A stretch of DNA of 6,807 nt, taken from NCBI GenBank assembly GCA_964539615.1, contig CAZIJP010000141.1, positions 1 through 6,807 on the forward strand, in the 5' to 3' direction. The first letter of the stretch is position 1. The number at the start of each line of letters is the position of its first letter. The position numbers and the translations under genes are program-made. This document shows, piece by piece, positions 5,791 through 6,807 of the stretch. The stretch comes from CAYRFE01 sp964539615 (GTDB lineage: Bacteria; Macinerneyibacteriota; Macinerneyibacteria; Macinerneyibacteriales; CAYRFE01). The notes under the pieces were generated by a model, which worked only from the letters and a program-made list of their open reading frames with translations, did no database searches and was not told the origin of the DNA.

Positions 5791-6807
5791 TTAAACGAGT
5801 TTTGTTCCTCGCGCAGCCATCGACGCTTCTTCCGAAGGAGTGGCCACTTTTATAAAACCGTCTTCCATACCGTGTATTTCAACGCCTTTTTCATAGAGCA
5901 ACAATAAATAATCAATGATCTCGCGCGACACGATCTGTCCCGGCACCAATATGGGTATTCCCGGCGGGTAGGGCACGATCATACCCGTCGATATACGATT
6001 TTCAGATTTGCGGATATGCACGCTCTCTCCGTCGCAATAGAACGCCGCGCGAGGCAGATAGTGAATAGGCGACAACACCATGCGGATCTCTTCCTCCTCG
6101 CGCGCTTTGATCTCGCCTTGTTTACGGCGCGAAAAAGCTTCAAGAGCCAGGAACAAGCGGTTAACTTTTGAACGGGTCGTACCGATAGTTATCAGCACCG
6201 TTATCGTATTGAATGTAGATTTTTCTATTTGAATGCCGTATTCCATGTTGAGCATGTGTTCCAACTCTTTGTTGGTATAACCGCACTTCGAAATATCGAT
6301 CGTCACTTTTGTACGATCAAGCCGCACAGTATCTTTTTTTATTTCATCCGCGATAAGATCTTCCAATTCCAATGTTTGAAAATCAGGCAAGGAGTTGACG
6401 CCGTTACGCAGGTCTTCCGCCAGATCAAGCGCCTTGGATAATAATGAGTAACCTTCCATCACCATTTGTTTACGTGAGATATCTAGCGATGCGATCAGCG
6501 GATACGAAGGCGATGTTGAAGTATACATAAGAAAGTTTTCCATGAAAAATTCTTCAAGATTATCAAAGTCCGGATCGTTCACGTGGATCATTGAGGCCTG
6601 ACTGAATGCGCTCATCACTTTATGCGTTGATTGTGTTGAATAATCGGCACCGGCTGCCATAGCGCTCGGGTAAAAGAACGGGTGGAAATTGGCATAACCA
6701 AACCATGCCTCATCAATAATGACCTTAATGTTCCGTTTATGCGCTTCTTTGACCACAAATTCAACATCATAGATCAAGCCGTCGTAGGTGCAGTTTGTGA
6801 TTATGAT
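5791..6807 (-). CDS. Orn/Lys/Arg decarboxylase, fold-I PLP enzyme (partial, N-terminus beyond right edge)
   Basis: This PLP-dependent enzyme should decarboxylate a basic amino acid (arginine, lysine or ornithine) to a diamine or agmatine in the cytoplasm, consuming a proton. The frame is open to the window edge, so the visible 338 residues are the C-terminal part. Family enzymes are usually about 450-750 aa. The TTG at 6777 is internal, because the residues before it (TNCTYDG, visible 4-10) are family-typical. Visible landmarks are DEAWFG (about 31-36), the PLP-lysine motif STHK with the Schiff-base Lys at about 63, FSQAS just after it, and TSTSPSYPLIASLD in the middle. Near the end is YPPGIPILVPGQ, a C-terminal family motif that more often reads PGE. 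Substrate cannot be assigned from this part. The gene ends 54 nt before the antiporter gene and probably shares its transcript. The family call is firm and the substrate is open. Confidence 0.93.
   Translation of the reverse strand: MIITNCTYDGLIYDVEFVVKEAHKRNIKVIIDEAWFGYANFHPFFYPSAMAAGADYSTQSTHKVMSAFSQASMIHVNDPDFDNLEEFFMENFLMYTSTSPSYPLIASLDISRKQMVMEGYSLLSKALDLAEDLRNGVNSLPDFQTLELEDLIADEIKKDTVRLDRTKVTIDISKCGYTNKELEHMLNMEYGIQIEKSTFNTITVLITIGTTRSKVNRLFLALEAFSRRKQGEIKAREEEEIRMVLSPIHYLPRAAFYCDGESVHIRKSENRISTGMIVPYPPGIPILVPGQIVSREIIDYLLLLYEKGVEIHGMEDGFIKVATPSEEASMAARGTKLV

Noticed and set aside
6775..6777. TTG as the start of the decarboxylase
   Set aside because: The frame continues to the window edge and the upstream residues (TNCTYDG) belong to the conserved domain, so the gene is cut by the window.

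Overview
All recognisable genes in this window lie on the minus strand, so the transcriptional order runs from the right edge to the left. The sequence is bacterial, of moderate and slightly AT-leaning composition. It has AAGGAG-type ribosome binding sites, short intergenic gaps and one textbook sigma70 promoter. Nothing here fixes the phylum. The mix of a fold-I amino-acid decarboxylase, an NhaC-type antiporter, a Sel1-repeat protein and a RAYT transposase remnant would suit a Gram-negative-type chromosome, but that is only a guess.

Right part (about 4228-6807): the C-terminal 338 residues of a PLP-dependent Orn/Lys/Arg decarboxylase run off the right edge. After 54 nt comes a complete NhaC-superfamily membrane antiporter. 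The pair looks like one operon, and an acid-resistance, polyamine or amino-acid exchange role is a reasonable inference. Six bases after the antiporter stop lies the 5' remnant of a REP-associated tyrosine transposase (RAYT).

Middle (about 2542-3971): a PHP-domain phosphoesterase of the HisK/HisJ type and a HAD phosphatase overlap by 4 nt (GTGA). They are almost certainly co-translated. Two phosphatases of unrelated fold are therefore made together.

Left part (1-2520): a strong promoter (TTGACA, 17 nt, TATACT) drives a class II Fic protein with an N-terminal inhibitory motif and an Asn variant of the catalytic motif. Sixty nt later comes a membrane-anchored Sel1-repeat protein, probably in the same transcript. 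The last 246 bases hold no convincing intact gene. They contain a 76-codon reading frame whose end resembles the C-terminus of formylglycine-generating-enzyme domains, which may be a gene remnant.

I see no CRISPR array, RNA gene, complete mobile element or clearly new system. The points most worth following are the altered NhaC motif next to the decarboxylase, and the separately promoted Fic-Sel1 pair.
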